DNA from: Ampullaceana balthica
Taxonomy: Eukaryota; Mollusca; Gastropoda; Lymnaeidae
Direction: 5' to 3'
NCBI GenBank assembly: GCA_944989445.1
Contig: CALYLW010000983.1
Location: 62,001-126,000, forward strand
DNA length: 64,000 bases
Positions 1 to 15,635 of this stretch are shown here, piece by piece (within the stretch, counting starts at the first letter, position 1; each line of letters starts with the position of its first letter). Below the pieces are notes generated by a model. It was given only the letters and a program-made list of their open reading frames with translations. It did not search any database and was not told the origin of the DNA. A program made the position numbers and the translations under genes.

Positions 1-744
1 TTGGTGTCTCGTAATTTTGTTCATGACACTTATTTATTAATATATAAACCAAAACATCAAAATTTATTTGGAATAAAATGGGTAGAAATACATTTAATAT
101 TAACATGGATCGCATCATAACCTATCTATAAATAAAAGTATACCCGAAAAAATTGTTAAAAATACAGTTATTCAAACAAATAAATAAAATGCAATCCCAA
201 AAAAAAATTAAAAAATCGACTCTCGATAATAGTATGCATACACATAAATCTATCATGATAAACTGAAACTATCTGAATAGACTGGTGAAATCTAGCATCA
301 TTTTGTTAATGTATGATCATGTAAAAGATCTAAGTATTTGTCATTAGGTTTCAAAAATGCTTAAACTCCCTAATTATTTAAATACATTACGTTCTATACA
401 ATATATCTTTTAGGTCTCCTACGCGTATCTATTTATGTTTATATGAAGTTTTGCAATGATATTATTTTTTATTTATTATTTTAAATGCTGATTTTTTAAA
501 TTATTTTTTTTTGGTGGTTGGGTGTGCAACCAATTCCACGCATGACTTCTAGAAAGGGAGAACAATAATTTGTACTTCCTTAACATTGCATACAGAAAAA
601 TGTGGGTTTATCCCTAAGCTAAACTAAGGGCTGTATTAGATTATCTTTGTGTTGATTTCCAAGCTAGAATTCACTGTCTTAGAATTAAGTTATTACTACT
701 TAACACTTGTTTAAAATCCTCTAAGTTTAACGATTTAAGTAATT
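1..744. other. AT-rich, no recognised feature
   Basis: The stretch is AT-rich with many short A and T runs. No open frame of interest, terminal repeat or RNA gene was seen on either strand. Confidence 0.5.
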
Positions 745-2069
745 GTGTAGTGACGGCGAAATCCGAGTTTTGGTTAGATTGAAAATTGTCCGGGGATTTC
801 ACCTTTAAGCCCAAGCTTGTGTCCAATGTTCATGTAAAGTAAATGAACAGTGTATTTGCTACTTTGTTCGGTCACCTCACGAAGGCCTGGAAATATCAGG
901 CCGATACTGGATATGATAAAGCAAGACTGTAGGTGTTATTTTACAGTTTATCAGGAATTTTGAGAGCGCTTTCAACAAGCCGGGTACAGAGCATGGTATT
1001 GTCAAACAATTGTATTCCAGAAGTGAGCTGTCTATTCTTCACGAGAAACTGCTCATAATTGAATCTGATTTCACACAGGAAATATCCCTAAGAACCGACG
1101 CATCTCCACTCTCACTCACGGGTTGCCAATGCTACTTTTAGATCTGCACCCGGGGTGGTAGAGATAATGTCTTAATTTCAGTCTCGTCTCTTGTAATGTA
1201 TTAGATGGTAATTTGTTTATATGAATGTATTTTGATCCCCTTTTGGCACCCTGCTCTGAAGGCTCGGCAGCCAGAAGGGTGGATTAAAACAGACAAAGTG
1301 GAGAAACTACCCATGTATGTTTTTCTATTTTTAGTATGGCTTCTGAGCGCCCGCCAGTACCGGGACAGAAGTGTCGTTAATACTCAGGACCAAGAGCTGG
1401 ACCCACCGCTGTCCCAAGCGACTTGGAACTGACACCCTACCTCATCCCTGCACCTATCGACAGGACCCTGAGGACAACTCAGCAGTTACCAGTTATTACG
1501 TCTAACGTAAAACTGACGACGAGAAACGCACACTGCGTATGTCGAAGCCTGTACGTGTACACGCACTACACGTACAGAAGCCGGTTATTCACACTTCCGT
1601 GATCACCGAAGTCACCTGGAACCATAGGTGAGGCAGCCTACCGAGCCCAAGGAATCGAACGATTCAGCTAGAGGGAGCCTGCATAACCAACTACACACCC
1701 CAGCAGGGACGGAGCCTTGTGTAGGGCAGCACTACCAAGCTGAACGCTTCATCGCACACGCTGACAAGGCGAGCGCGCAGAACCAACCGCCACACAGAGC
1801 GGGGAAGACGACCCCATTGCATTTTAGTACCAACACCATAAACATACGGTTACACGGCATAGCCCTAATGATGATAAAGATAGGCCAAAGAATGGGCAGT
1901 TAATTTGTTGTATCGCTATTATCATTTGGAACCAGTTTCCACTGTTATATAAATTGTATAAATCAATTTATTGTTAAAATTTTCACCCCTTTGGTCTGTT
2001 TATTATCGATTGCAAGGTATCACTAAAGTTTATGTGTTGTGAGCGGGAGTGTGATAGTTAAACATTACA
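745..2069. other. GC-richer unclassified block, possibly an LTR remnant
   Basis: Base composition rises clearly above the flanks between about 1,100 and 1,900. The block opens near TGTAGTGACGG (746) and ends near AAACATTACA (2,069), so it has TG...CA type ends as LTRs do. No matching flanking duplication was found, and another reading is a purine-rich tract (GAGCGGGAG, 2,041) just before an LTR start. Two open frames (1,205-1,432 and 1,628-1,903) show no motif I recognise and are probably chance. The block is foreign in composition and of unknown type. Confidence 0.3.
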
Positions 2070-2299
2070 CCCCTAGACAAACTTGCCAAATATAGATTCT
2101 CATCTTTCTCGCCACACCTTAGAAATATGCATATTGGTATCCGGAAATTTGGATGGTTGTAGATCAACCAACTTCTTCATAAAAATCAGAATATGTGTGT
2201 TGAGGAAATAGAAAGTATTAGGAATTTAAATATTACCCATCAATTTTAGTATTTCTTCTTTAATAACGCTTGATTTTCTCTATATTCTCTACCAGAATA

Positions 2300-5020
2300 A
2301 CAAAGGTCCTTAACAGTTACAATGACCCAATGGGCAAGGCTCAATTTCTTTTCACATGACCCATACAATTAAAACAATATCTTTCCATATGATTCTTTTG
2401 GTTCTAGGTAAGAGCTCTGCAAAACGGCCATTCAAATGTATAGTATACGTTTAAATTTATTTCAAGGGAATAGGATATTTTTGAGCCAGATAATATTTAT
2501 GTGAATATTAATGCCTAGGGGAGTGTGGAAAATAGGGTTATTTGTTTAAATAGTCACATTGTCTTTTCAAGTCAATAATAATATAAAAACGTTGCATTTC
2601 AAAAACAAATGCTGACAGATTGATCTTCTGCAATATTATTGTGTCGTTTTAAATGGCATTTTGCTCTTTTGCTTCACTTTTTGTAGTAACAAAGCACTAA
2701 AATGGCTTATACTTGTTTCATTAAAATAAATGAAATATTTGTATTTATATTAAAGCTTTTTTTTTCATTGTAGCTTTTTCAACTTATAAAATGACATATT
2801 TGTTTAGGTCTTAATATATAACACTTACTATGCAGGCATTTGATTTTAAATCATAATTGTTAAGCAAAACAATTGTTAAAAAAAAGTTTATAGAGTTTAA
2901 AAGAAAACTGCAATTTAGATAACCCTATCCTTTCCTATATAAGCTCTTACTTTTCTCTCATTATTTTATCCCTACTGGACTGCTTGGATTTCACCGCAGC
3001 TAAGTGTTTTTTTTATTATTATTTCGTGTTATTCGTTTCATGTGTGTACTATTTGTCCTTTGAGGAAGGCTCTTTGCCGAAACGTTCGCTGTTGTGTTAC
3101 GTCTTGTCAGGCCTACTAATACCCTGTTTTTTATATTATAAATTTACCAATTTAGTTAACTGCATGATCTGGCTTTGAAATCAGTCTTTATACGAAACTT
3201 TATTCTTTTTCTATAAAATTGCTCTAAAAATCAAAACATCTAGTCACAATATAAGTTCTTGTTGGTGTGTTTTTTTTCGAAAGAACACGCACTTACTGGA
3301 GTTGGAGCTTATATATAAGTCTTAATATCCCTGATATTCCTTTACACTAAATATATTTACACCTTTAAAAAAACAGTACAGTTTCTACCTAAAGCGTATT
3401 CCATGAAATAGCATTGTTATAGAAATATAACTTTTTTTAATGAATGTTTCATCATTTGTTAGCTCTTAAATATCTGTTCTTATGGTAATTTTTTAATGAG
3501 AAAAGCTCTCCAAAACACACTTTCTATTTCCAGTCAACCTTAGTCAAACGTATAGAATATTTTTTTAATAAGCCAAATATTATTTATGTGACTGTTGACG
3601 CTTAAATAAATTGTGTATGGGGTTTTTATTTTATTTTAAAGAAACACTTTGAATCGCAAGGTTTGGGCTTAAAATTTACCCTGCTAGTTTAGTTTAAGTT
3701 ATGCAAAAATTATATAAACAGTTGCTTAGCTATAGTGTTTATGCCACCCAAGATATTATTGACTCCTGCCCCCACCAATAAAAAGTACCTTTCAAAATGT
3801 CAGAAAGTTGTCACTCAATATAAAAATAACTGATCCATTTGATAGCTACACTCTTCCACCCGTGCATATAACACCTATAAATAATCCATTTTCTACTTCA
3901 ACATTACATACCTTTTTTTTCAATCCATCTATTCTTTTGGGCAGTGTATGGAGCAATTGTTCCAAAAAAATAATCACCTACACTTTTTAAGCACCTGAGG
4001 TAAATAAATCTCCAACTTAACAAACAATGAAATTGTTTTCTTAACTATCATTTGCTTCAATCGTCACATGCCGTTTTGTGAGCATTTTCTATTTAAAATT
4101 TACATTGCTGGTTATTTAAGCTTTGGAAAAAGGATATTAACAGTGGCTAAGAAATAGTGTTGTTACCACCAAGGGTTCGGTGATATCATTAACTCATAAC
4201 CTTACAAATGAGAAAGCACCCTTCAAATAGTTATCAAATTTTCCGCTCTTAATAAAAATAACTATTCCGATTATTAGCCACAATCTTACGCAAGTGTATA
4301 GAACTCAAATAAATATTCAAATTTCTTATTTAAAATCACTGATTGTTCACTTTCTATACGACCTTTCTTAAGGGCAGTTTATATAGCAATCGATTCACAA
4401 CAATCACTCAATAAAGTAAGCTCCAAAGAAAAATAAATATTATGACAAACAAACATTTGCCATTGTTTTTGTCACAAATCAAATAACTTGTTACATGAAA
4501 CACATGCGGTTCCGTGTGCATTTTTCTATTTATAAATTTAAATGTATGCAATTTAATTTTGTAGCCTGTATAAAATTTTCTTCCATCTGATAATATACAT
4601 ATTTGCTTAAAAACATATTAAAATGCAAGTTTCATAATTCGAATGCACTTAAATCATTTTCCCCCATTTATTTCAAAAGTTTTTTTGCAAGGATTGAACT
4701 TTAAATTTAAACTAAAAGTGCACTCACATGTTATGCTTAAAAGAATGTCAACACTAGCTAAGATACAATTAGTTAAACCAGATTTGGTAATATTATTGTT
4801 GAAAAATATTCTTGAAAATTTGTACAAAGGTTCACCTATATAAAAATAAATGTACCGCCAATTAGCCCAAATCTTAACCCAGTGCATATTATAAGTAAAT
4901 CTTATCCGATTTATTATTACAAAGATCCGGTAAGTTTGATTTTTTAAAATCTTTATTTTTATTTTCAGTAGCAATCTATGAAAGCAATCGTTCTAAAATA
5001 ATCACATTTGATAATGAAGA
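2300..5020. repeat. Degenerate large-unit tandem array
   Basis: Segments near 3,640-4,020, 4,090-4,440 and 4,660-5,010 carry the same order of words: a CTTCAAA-like block, TATAAAAATAA, a TAGCC/TAGCTACA-CTT block, then GGCAGT-like and AGCAAT-CGTTC-AATAATCAC blocks. A fainter pair occurs at about 2,330-2,560 and 3,480-3,640 (AGCTCT-CAAAAC ... AACGTATAGAATAT). The copies are heavily diverged and spaced by roughly 450-600 bp. The array is old, and I do not recognise the family. Confidence 0.45.
2985..3180 (+). mobile_element. Penelope-like terminal fragment with hammerhead-like motif
   Basis: At about 3,055-3,095 the sequence reads TTTGAGGA, a short AGGC/GCC hairpin, then GCCGAAACGTTC. This resembles the hammerhead ribozyme layout (CUGANGA, stem II, GAAA) that Penelope-like retroelements are known to carry in their terminal repeats. 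The first core base appears to be T instead of C, so it is probably inactive. The flanking T-rich region and the GTCAGGCC word further 3' fit a Penelope 3' end by general resemblance only. Confidence 0.4.
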
Positions 5021-5045
5021 ACTAATGTAGCATTGTCGTGACACC

Positions 5046-5155
5046 CATTTCATAACATTTAGTTCACATCTTATACAAACACACACTAACACGCACATAT
5101 ACACAAAGACACATACACACACACACGAACACACTCGCGCACATACTTATTCACA
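5046..5155. repeat. CA-rich simple repeat
   Basis: An irregular run of ACACAC words with interruptions by CAT, CGC and TAC; a decayed (CA)n microsatellite. Confidence 0.8.
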
Positions 5156-5204
5156 CTCGTAACTCGGGTTATCAACATAAAAAATATTAATCAATCACAT
5201 CAAA

Positions 5205-5350
5205 TAAAGCACTGCTCTTTTTACATTGTTCCCTTTTCGCAAATTGAAATATAAACTTAAAAAATGACGCCATGTCATTTAATATTTTACAGCGCGAAAC
5301 ACCACACGCTCTGTTAATCTTGAAACCAAAATTATTATAATTTTAATACT
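5205..5350 (-). mobile_element. Helitron-family fragment
   Basis: Read on the minus strand, the order of words (GCG-TAAAATATTA, GACG-CAT, TTTATATTT, GGGAACAATGTAAAAAG) matches the Helitron end region found at 53.2-53.4 kb and 54.5-54.6 kb. The termini are missing. Confidence 0.55.
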
Positions 5351-5796
5351 ATATTTTCAATTTTTAAAAAAATTCAAGAATTACCCTGCATATGGGCTTC
5401 ACACTGACTGACGGACGCACTTAGGCACAATATATATAGTGAACTATTTATAGGGATGTGTCATTTTATTTGTATTGTAAGGGAAGATTTATGCACACTT
5501 ATTTTTAATTCAAATGTTTTAAATAATGAAACATAATTGAAATTATACGCAATCAAAATTATATTCAGTTTTTAGACTGGGTTAAGAGCGATTTAATTCA
5601 AATTCCAACAATTTTAAAATACATTTGAACAAGGACGATATTTAAAGGCACTTAACATTGGGAGTAGTATACTTTTTTGAAATTGCTTATTAAGAAAGAA
5701 ACGACCACGTACATAGTGAAAAGAAAAAAAATTTTACATACGTGGAAATGTATAGTGTCTTATTCAATATCTAGTCACGTGCATATACTGTTTTAA

Positions 5797-6720
5797 TTAG
5801 GGAGTTGCTCTTCGCGGATGACGCAGCCCTTACCTCACATTCAGAGATTGGTCTCCAACCTTTGGTCAATAAGTTCTCAGAGCATGCACGGATTTTGGTC
5901 TAACGATAAGCACCAAAAAGACCAACATTATGAGACAAAGATTAGACTGCTTCCCAGCACAATCCATTGGGGGAAACACCTTGGATGTTTTTGAGGATTT
6001 TACCTACCTTGGCAGTAACTTCACAAGCACATTGTCCCTGGAAAAAGAAAATTGAAACCAGAATTGGCAAGGCTACATCATTAATGGCTAGGCTGAATCA
6101 AAGAGTGTGGAACAATGCACAGGTTACTGATAGGACGAAAATCACTGTGTACCAGGCCTGAGTGCCCTGCACACTCCTTTATGGCAGCGAATGCTGGACG
6201 ACCTATGCCAAACAAACAAAGCAGATCAACAGCTTCCACTTACGATGCTTGCGCAGGATTCTGCACATCAAGTTGCAGGATAAGATCAAGAATGTCGAGG
6301 TACTCATAAGGAGTCATATGCTGAGCATGTACTCAATCCTGAGTGAGAGGCGCCTGCGGTGGTTGGGACATATCCGCCGGATGAGCCCGGAGCGCATTCC
6401 AAGAGCCTTGCATTACGGCGAGCTGGCAACTGGTATGCGGAAGAGAGGACGCCCCTGCTTGCGCTTCAAGAATGTCTGCAAGAAAGACATGACTCTGGCG
6501 CAGATTTACCATAAAACGTGGGAGACCATTTCTGTGCAGCGCACCTCCTGGCGTGCAAAAGTGCGCGAGGGCATTCAAGTCGCTGAAGCCTCCCTTACAG
6601 CCAGGAGCGAGGAGAAAAGGGCCAGGAGAAATGGGAAGAGGGGTAGAGGAGCAGCAGGAAACGCCATCATTGCATGAGGATGGACGAGTGCCCTAGATAG
6701 TCACGTGCAAAAAACGCAAT
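5797..6720 (+). pseudogene. 5'-truncated LINE reverse transcriptase, C-terminal part
   Basis: The fragment opens at the RT catalytic core (LLFADDAAL, 5,805 onward). It then passes through frameshifts and stops before entering a clean frame at 6,162-6,677 covering the thumb and C-terminal region. Recognisable words are LLYGSECWTTY, FHLRCLRRIL, RRLRWLGHIRRM and GELATG. The same words occur in the longer LINE ending at 15,092, so this is a related copy, 5'-truncated as is usual after incomplete target-primed reverse transcription. The basic tail (RSEEKRARRNGKR) is retained, but the terminal Cys/His finger of the longer copy is missing. It is not functional. Confidence 0.85.
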
Positions 6721-7156
6721 GAAAAACATAGCATTTAGAAGGACACCAAGAGTTTTGAAAAGTACATATTAAGATGATTCTTTGTTAAAAAGTAAGTGCT
6801 GTAGGAGAACAGAGCAGGGGTGTGTTAGAGCATTCGATAAGTACACATTATTTCTTTTTAAACTGAACAGAGTTACAAATTGTCTCACGTTTATTAAAAG
6901 TGCTTAAATATAGAACCAGATGAGAGACGATGATGCATCACCTTGGGTTAGGTTGCAAAAATTTATTGGTGCAGAAGATTTTGAGACGCTGAAATGTCCT
7001 CTTCATAGATGCTGCAACACTAGGCGGGTATTATGGAGCATTAGCTGCTGACCATACAGCATATCCCCGATTTCCACGTCAATGATGTAACCAAGGGAAC
7101 GACTTGCGTTGATGCAGCTTGGCGTCGCAGAAGCTGCTGGAATGTACATAATTTGG
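6721..7156. other. No recognised feature
   Basis: Mixed-composition sequence between a LINE fragment and a (TA)n tract. Nothing identifiable was seen. Confidence 0.5.
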
Positions 7157-7164
7157 TATATATA

Positions 7165-7209
<45 letters not shown>
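7157..7209. repeat. (TA)n microsatellite
   Basis: Nearly pure alternating TA. Confidence 0.95.
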
Positions 7210-7378
7210 TTAGAAGCCACATATGTAAGATGAAACATTTCCGGTAGTCATTAATTATTAATTTACTATTTAATTTACGTTTTAACTTGTTTGCACTTAC
7301 AAAATTTTCTTTTCACCTCAACGGTTCGTTTTTATATGAAACTATATATATATAACTGTAAATTGGGGTTGTTAACAA

Positions 7379-7972
7379 TTACCGTATATACTTGTACTAT
7401 AGCCCGTTCGTTGATAAGCCGACATCCTCATCTTTTGGAAGGGAAGAGTTTTAAAGTGTGTATCCTGCTTGCAAGCCCACCCCCAAAAAATAAAAGGACA
7501 GGCTAAAAAATATGTTATATAATTATTTTTTTTAAAACTACAACTACAAGCTAAATCGGTCATTATGATTGTTTACATTTAACTACATATCTTCGTCTTT
7601 GTGCTCTTTGTTAGGTAAGAGTTATCTGTATTTTTATTTGGTAAAATTCGTCGAAAACGCGTACATTAAAATTCATTTCGAAAACAAAATTTGTAAAACA
7701 ATTTATAAAAACATTCACAAAATTTATTAAAATGATTTAATAAAGTAATTTCACATGTTTAAAAATATATTATAGCCTATAACTTCATACTTTCGGGTAG
7801 AGCAGTTGAATATTGTAGAATGTAGAAAAGGACCTTAGTGATCTACAATAACAGCCCCGATATTCAAGAGACATGCAGAAATCACCTATGTTCCGCTAAT
7901 AAGCCGACCCGCCAACAATTCCCCTTTGAATTTGTCAAAAAAGGTCGGCTTTAGAACGAATATATACGGTAA
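7379..7972. mobile_element. Terminal-inverted-repeat MITE (TTACCGTATATA...)
   Basis: The left end TTACCGTATATAC and the right end TATATACGGTAA are inverted copies. Just inside, AAGCCGAC on the left and GTCGGCTT on the right extend the inverted repeat. The roughly 594-bp body has no transposase. Insertion at TA or TTA suggests a Tc1/mariner-type or piggyBac-type non-autonomous element; which one is not settled. Confidence 0.6.
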
Positions 7973-8194
7973 TTTAAACTTTTTTTTCCTTTCTGAAAAA
8001 TTAAGGATTACATCAAAAAATTAAAATGTATTACGTCATAGGTAACACTTATTAAACGTTCTTGTTGGAAATCTAAATAAAACCGGAATGTCTCCTTGAT
8101 ATGTCATCTTTTCACAAACCTCGCACAAAGACAAGTGCGTTGGTATTATTAGGTTCACGGGTTGAGTGGGTCTAATTGACAATATATTCAGCCG

Positions 8195-8310
8195 AGCTGC
8201 AGGGCCAGCCCTAGAGTATGCGGGGACCAAGGCAGCTTGCAATATACGGGGCCCCAGACCCAAGGCAGCAGTTAAAAAGCGAGACCCATGCAAACATTTG
8301 TATTTGGGGC
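8195..8310. mobile_element. hAT-like end fragment (CAGGGCCAGCCCTAGAG)
   Basis: CAGGGCCAGCCCTAGAG followed by a GGGGCCCC-rich stretch resembles hAT terminal sequence. The word CATGCAAACATTTGT is shared, inverted, with the hAT-type element near 17,970. The partner terminus was not found. Confidence 0.3.
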
Positions 8311-8339
8311 CGTCCATAAATGACGTATATGATTTTGTA

Positions 8340-8740
8340 TAAACATATTAAATGACGTAATAGTTTTATGCTTATATTTTAATTTTTGAAAAGGCAACGA
8401 TGTAAAAATAGATTTGAGGATTTATAATTATTATGAAATACTTTGTGTACATTTCAGCAAGTTTAATATTTCGTATTTATTAAAAACGGATAAGTTACTT
8501 ATGTTAATTATGTATATAGATTCCCGTGGTCTGTATGAATTGTATAGAAATATTAAATTACTTCATTGTTTTATGCTTATATTTTATGTTTTTAAAAGAA
8601 GCGTACACGAAAATGTGCGCACCGTAATTAGACAATATAATATTTTTTGAATACGCACCGCTGAAAATAAAGTATTGGGGGAAAAAAAACTTCACCAAAA
8701 ATAACTCGCTTTAAACGGAGTTTGAAGGTCCGCGTAAAGT
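8340..8740. mobile_element. Rearranged Helitron-family fragment
   Basis: About 8,370-8,495 carries the family block (TATTTTAATTTTTGAAAAGG, AACGATGTAAAAATAG, TACTTTGTGTACATTTCAG, AATATTTCGTATTTAT) in plus orientation. About 8,680-8,735 carries the other family block (CACCAAAAATAACTCG, GGTCCGCG) in minus orientation. The copy is therefore rearranged or composite. It has no intact ends. Confidence 0.55.
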
Positions 8741-8814
8741 TGTTCAATATAGAAATGGGGTTAAATTTTTCATTCTTTGTCTCTGCATTTTCTGATTATT
8801 TAATTTACGGCATT

Positions 8815-8970
8815 CGGGCAAAAGGGACAATTACAAAAACTAACTTAAAACCATCTCCGGGGTAAAAGGAACCGTCCTGCCAAATGTGGTCCCCGTCCGT
8901 CATTTGGTTTTTCCGTGATTTTGTAACGAACAGAAAGTTGAAAAGTGAAACATATCGACGCCGATACAAA
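8815..8970 (+). repeat. Dispersed repeat, copy 1
   Basis: Shares the series GGCAAAAG.GAC, GGTAAAAGGAAC, GCCAAAT.T.GT and TTTTCC.GTGATT with the copy at about 18,990-19,150. The family was not identified; the layout suggests the 3' end of a retroelement. Confidence 0.4.
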
Positions 8971-8983
8971 CAACTGAGCTTTT

Positions 8984-8984
<1 letters not shown>

Positions 8985-9022
<38 letters not shown>
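8985..9022. repeat. (AT)n microsatellite
   Basis: Pure AT alternation directly next to the Helitron that starts at about 9,023. Confidence 0.95.
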
Positions 9023-9025
<3 letters not shown>

Positions 9026-10217
9026 ACGCATTTGTTGTCGGTCTGTCTGTCTGTCTGTTCCCTATTAACTCAAGATCAAGACAACCAAATAACGAGAAAT
9101 TTGGTACACGTACACAACATTATACAGGAAAGGTTATTAAACAGGTTTCGTTCCATATATATAAGATACTGGGGGCCGGGGGCCCAAAATGTAGTTTTTC
9201 CTAATATGAGCTCTATAAAAATTAAAAAGAAAAAATTATCATATTTCCCGTTTAGGTAGAAGCATAAAACTTTCGGTTATTGTTACGTATTCTTTGGCGA
9301 TGGTAACATGTAACAAAATTATATAAAGTATCCCTTACTGGGGGCCGGGGGCCCTATCGTAGTTTTTTTCTTATGTTCAAAACTGACTGGACACTAATTC
9401 TTCAATTTCCTGTGAAGGTAGAACCATAAAACTATGAGAACTTGCTGAATAAACTCTTATGACGATAATTGGCGAAAAATAATTAAACATTTTTCACTCA
9501 TGGGTGGCCGGGGGCCCAAACCATTTTTTTTCTTATATGGGCTATATAAAACTGAATCAACACTAATTCCTCATCTTTCTTTGTAGGTAGAAACATGAAA
9601 TTTGGAAAGTTGTTGAGTACCCTCCGCGATGGTAGCAGTCGAAAAATAATTATCACTAACTGGGTGGCCGGGGGCCCAAATGTTATACATATAAGACGCA
9701 TATGTTGTGTGTTTGTCTGTTCCCTAATAACCCAAGATCCAGACTACCAAATAACGTGAAATTTGGTACACATACACAAAATTAAATGGGGAAAGTTCTT
9801 AAACAGGTTTCGTTCCATATATATAAGATTGTGTTGTTGTAGTTATTGTTTTGTTGTTGTTGCTTTTTTGTTGTTGCAGTTGTTGTTGTATTTGTTGTTT
9901 TGTTGTTTTTTATGTTGTTTTGTTTTTGTTGTTGTTGCAGTTGTTGTTGTTTTTGTTGTTGTTGCTGTTGTTGTTACTGTTTTTGTTTTTGTGTTGATTT
10001 TGCTGTTGTTGTTGTTGTCCACATCCCTTGCCCTGCGACGACAATGTCCTTCATGTCGTTGTTGCTTTGTTGTTGTCGCTGTTGTTGTTGTAGTTGTTGT
10101 TTTGTTGTTGTTGCTTTGTTGTTGTTGTTGTCGTTGTTGTTTTGTTGTTGTTTTTGTTGTTTTTGTTTTTGTTGGTGTTGTTGTTAAACCCTGGAAAACC
10201 CGGGTACTTGCCCCTAG
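9023..10217 (+). mobile_element. Non-autonomous Helitron with internal repeats
   Basis: The 3' end reads CCCGGGTACTTGCCCCTAG followed by T, the CTRR-T ending typical of Helitrons, preceded by a GC hairpin-like segment. A block of about 145 bp (AAGACGCAT, GGTCTGTCTGTC, ACCAAATAACG, GGTACAC, CAGGTTTCGTTCC) occurs at 9,024-9,172 and again at 9,688-9,832. Between them lie units of about 163 bp, each carrying a GGCCGGGGGCCC palindrome (near 9,171, 9,340, 9,502 and 9,662). The 3' third is a (TTG)n expansion. There is no coding capacity. The element is bracketed by (TA)n tracts. Confidence 0.65.
9832..10190 (+). repeat. (TTG)n expansion with a conserved core
   Basis: Long TTG/TTTG tracts are split by a non-repetitive core at about 10,018-10,050 (CCACATCCCTTGCCCTGCGA ...). 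The same core occurs on the opposite strand at about 22,000-22,033 inside another Helitron. Open frames here translate to Val/Cys/Phe runs and are artefacts of the repeat. Confidence 0.9.
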
Positions 10218-10249
10218 TATATATATTATATATATATATATATATATAT

Positions 10250-15130
<4,881 letters not shown>

Positions 15131-15210
15131 CCATACCATATATATATATATATACCTATACACATTTATACACACACATAAACACACACACACACATGTT
15201 TTAGTTACCC
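15131..15210. repeat. TA and CA simple repeats
   Basis: A short (TA)n tract at about 15,138-15,153 and a (CA)n tract at about 15,170-15,196 follow the LINE end. Confidence 0.8.
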
Positions 15211-15428
15211 CAGGGTTTGGCAATTTTTTTTAAGGGGAGAGCCGCATTAGTAAGACATGAAACATCAAGGGACTGCACTTGACAAACATTAAGCCTGAAT
15301 TCACGTACAAACATCCATCTTTTACATAAATGTATTTATTTTGTCGATATTATCCCTTGATTTCACGGGCCGCAAAGAACTCCGTAGGAGGCTGCATGCG
15401 GCCCGTGGCCGTAGTTTTTCCACCCCTG
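15211..15428. mobile_element. hAT MITE with target-site duplication
   Basis: The left end is CAGGGTTTGGCAATTTTTTT followed by a GCCGCA word. The right end reads GGCCGTAGTTTTTCCACCCCTG, which inverted gives the same type of sequence. The flanks are AGTTACCC (15,203-15,210) and TGTTACCC (15,429-15,436), agreeing at 7 of 8 bases, as expected of an 8-bp hAT target duplication. The 218-bp body has no coding sequence. Confidence 0.75.
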
Positions 15429-15635
15429 TGTTACCCTGATCATTGTAAATGTTATTAGTTATTATGGAAAAATGAATGCTTTTATGTAAATTGAATGGAC
15501 ATTTGTAAATCGCTTAATAATTTATTCGTTTTAAAAAAATAAAAAAATATTGTTATACTAGTTGGATTGTTGTTTTTTTTCTCGAAAGTAATTACTTGAA
15601 ATTGTGCCCCTGCCAGGACTGATGAACACATTTGA

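Noticed and set aside
1205..1903. Two open frames of 75 and 91 codons
   Set aside because: No motif, no splice or start context, and a composition that follows the GC-richer block.
4643..4974. Overlapping frames on both strands (66 and 106 codons)
   Set aside because: They are Lys/Ile/Asn-rich translations of AT-rich tandem-array DNA.
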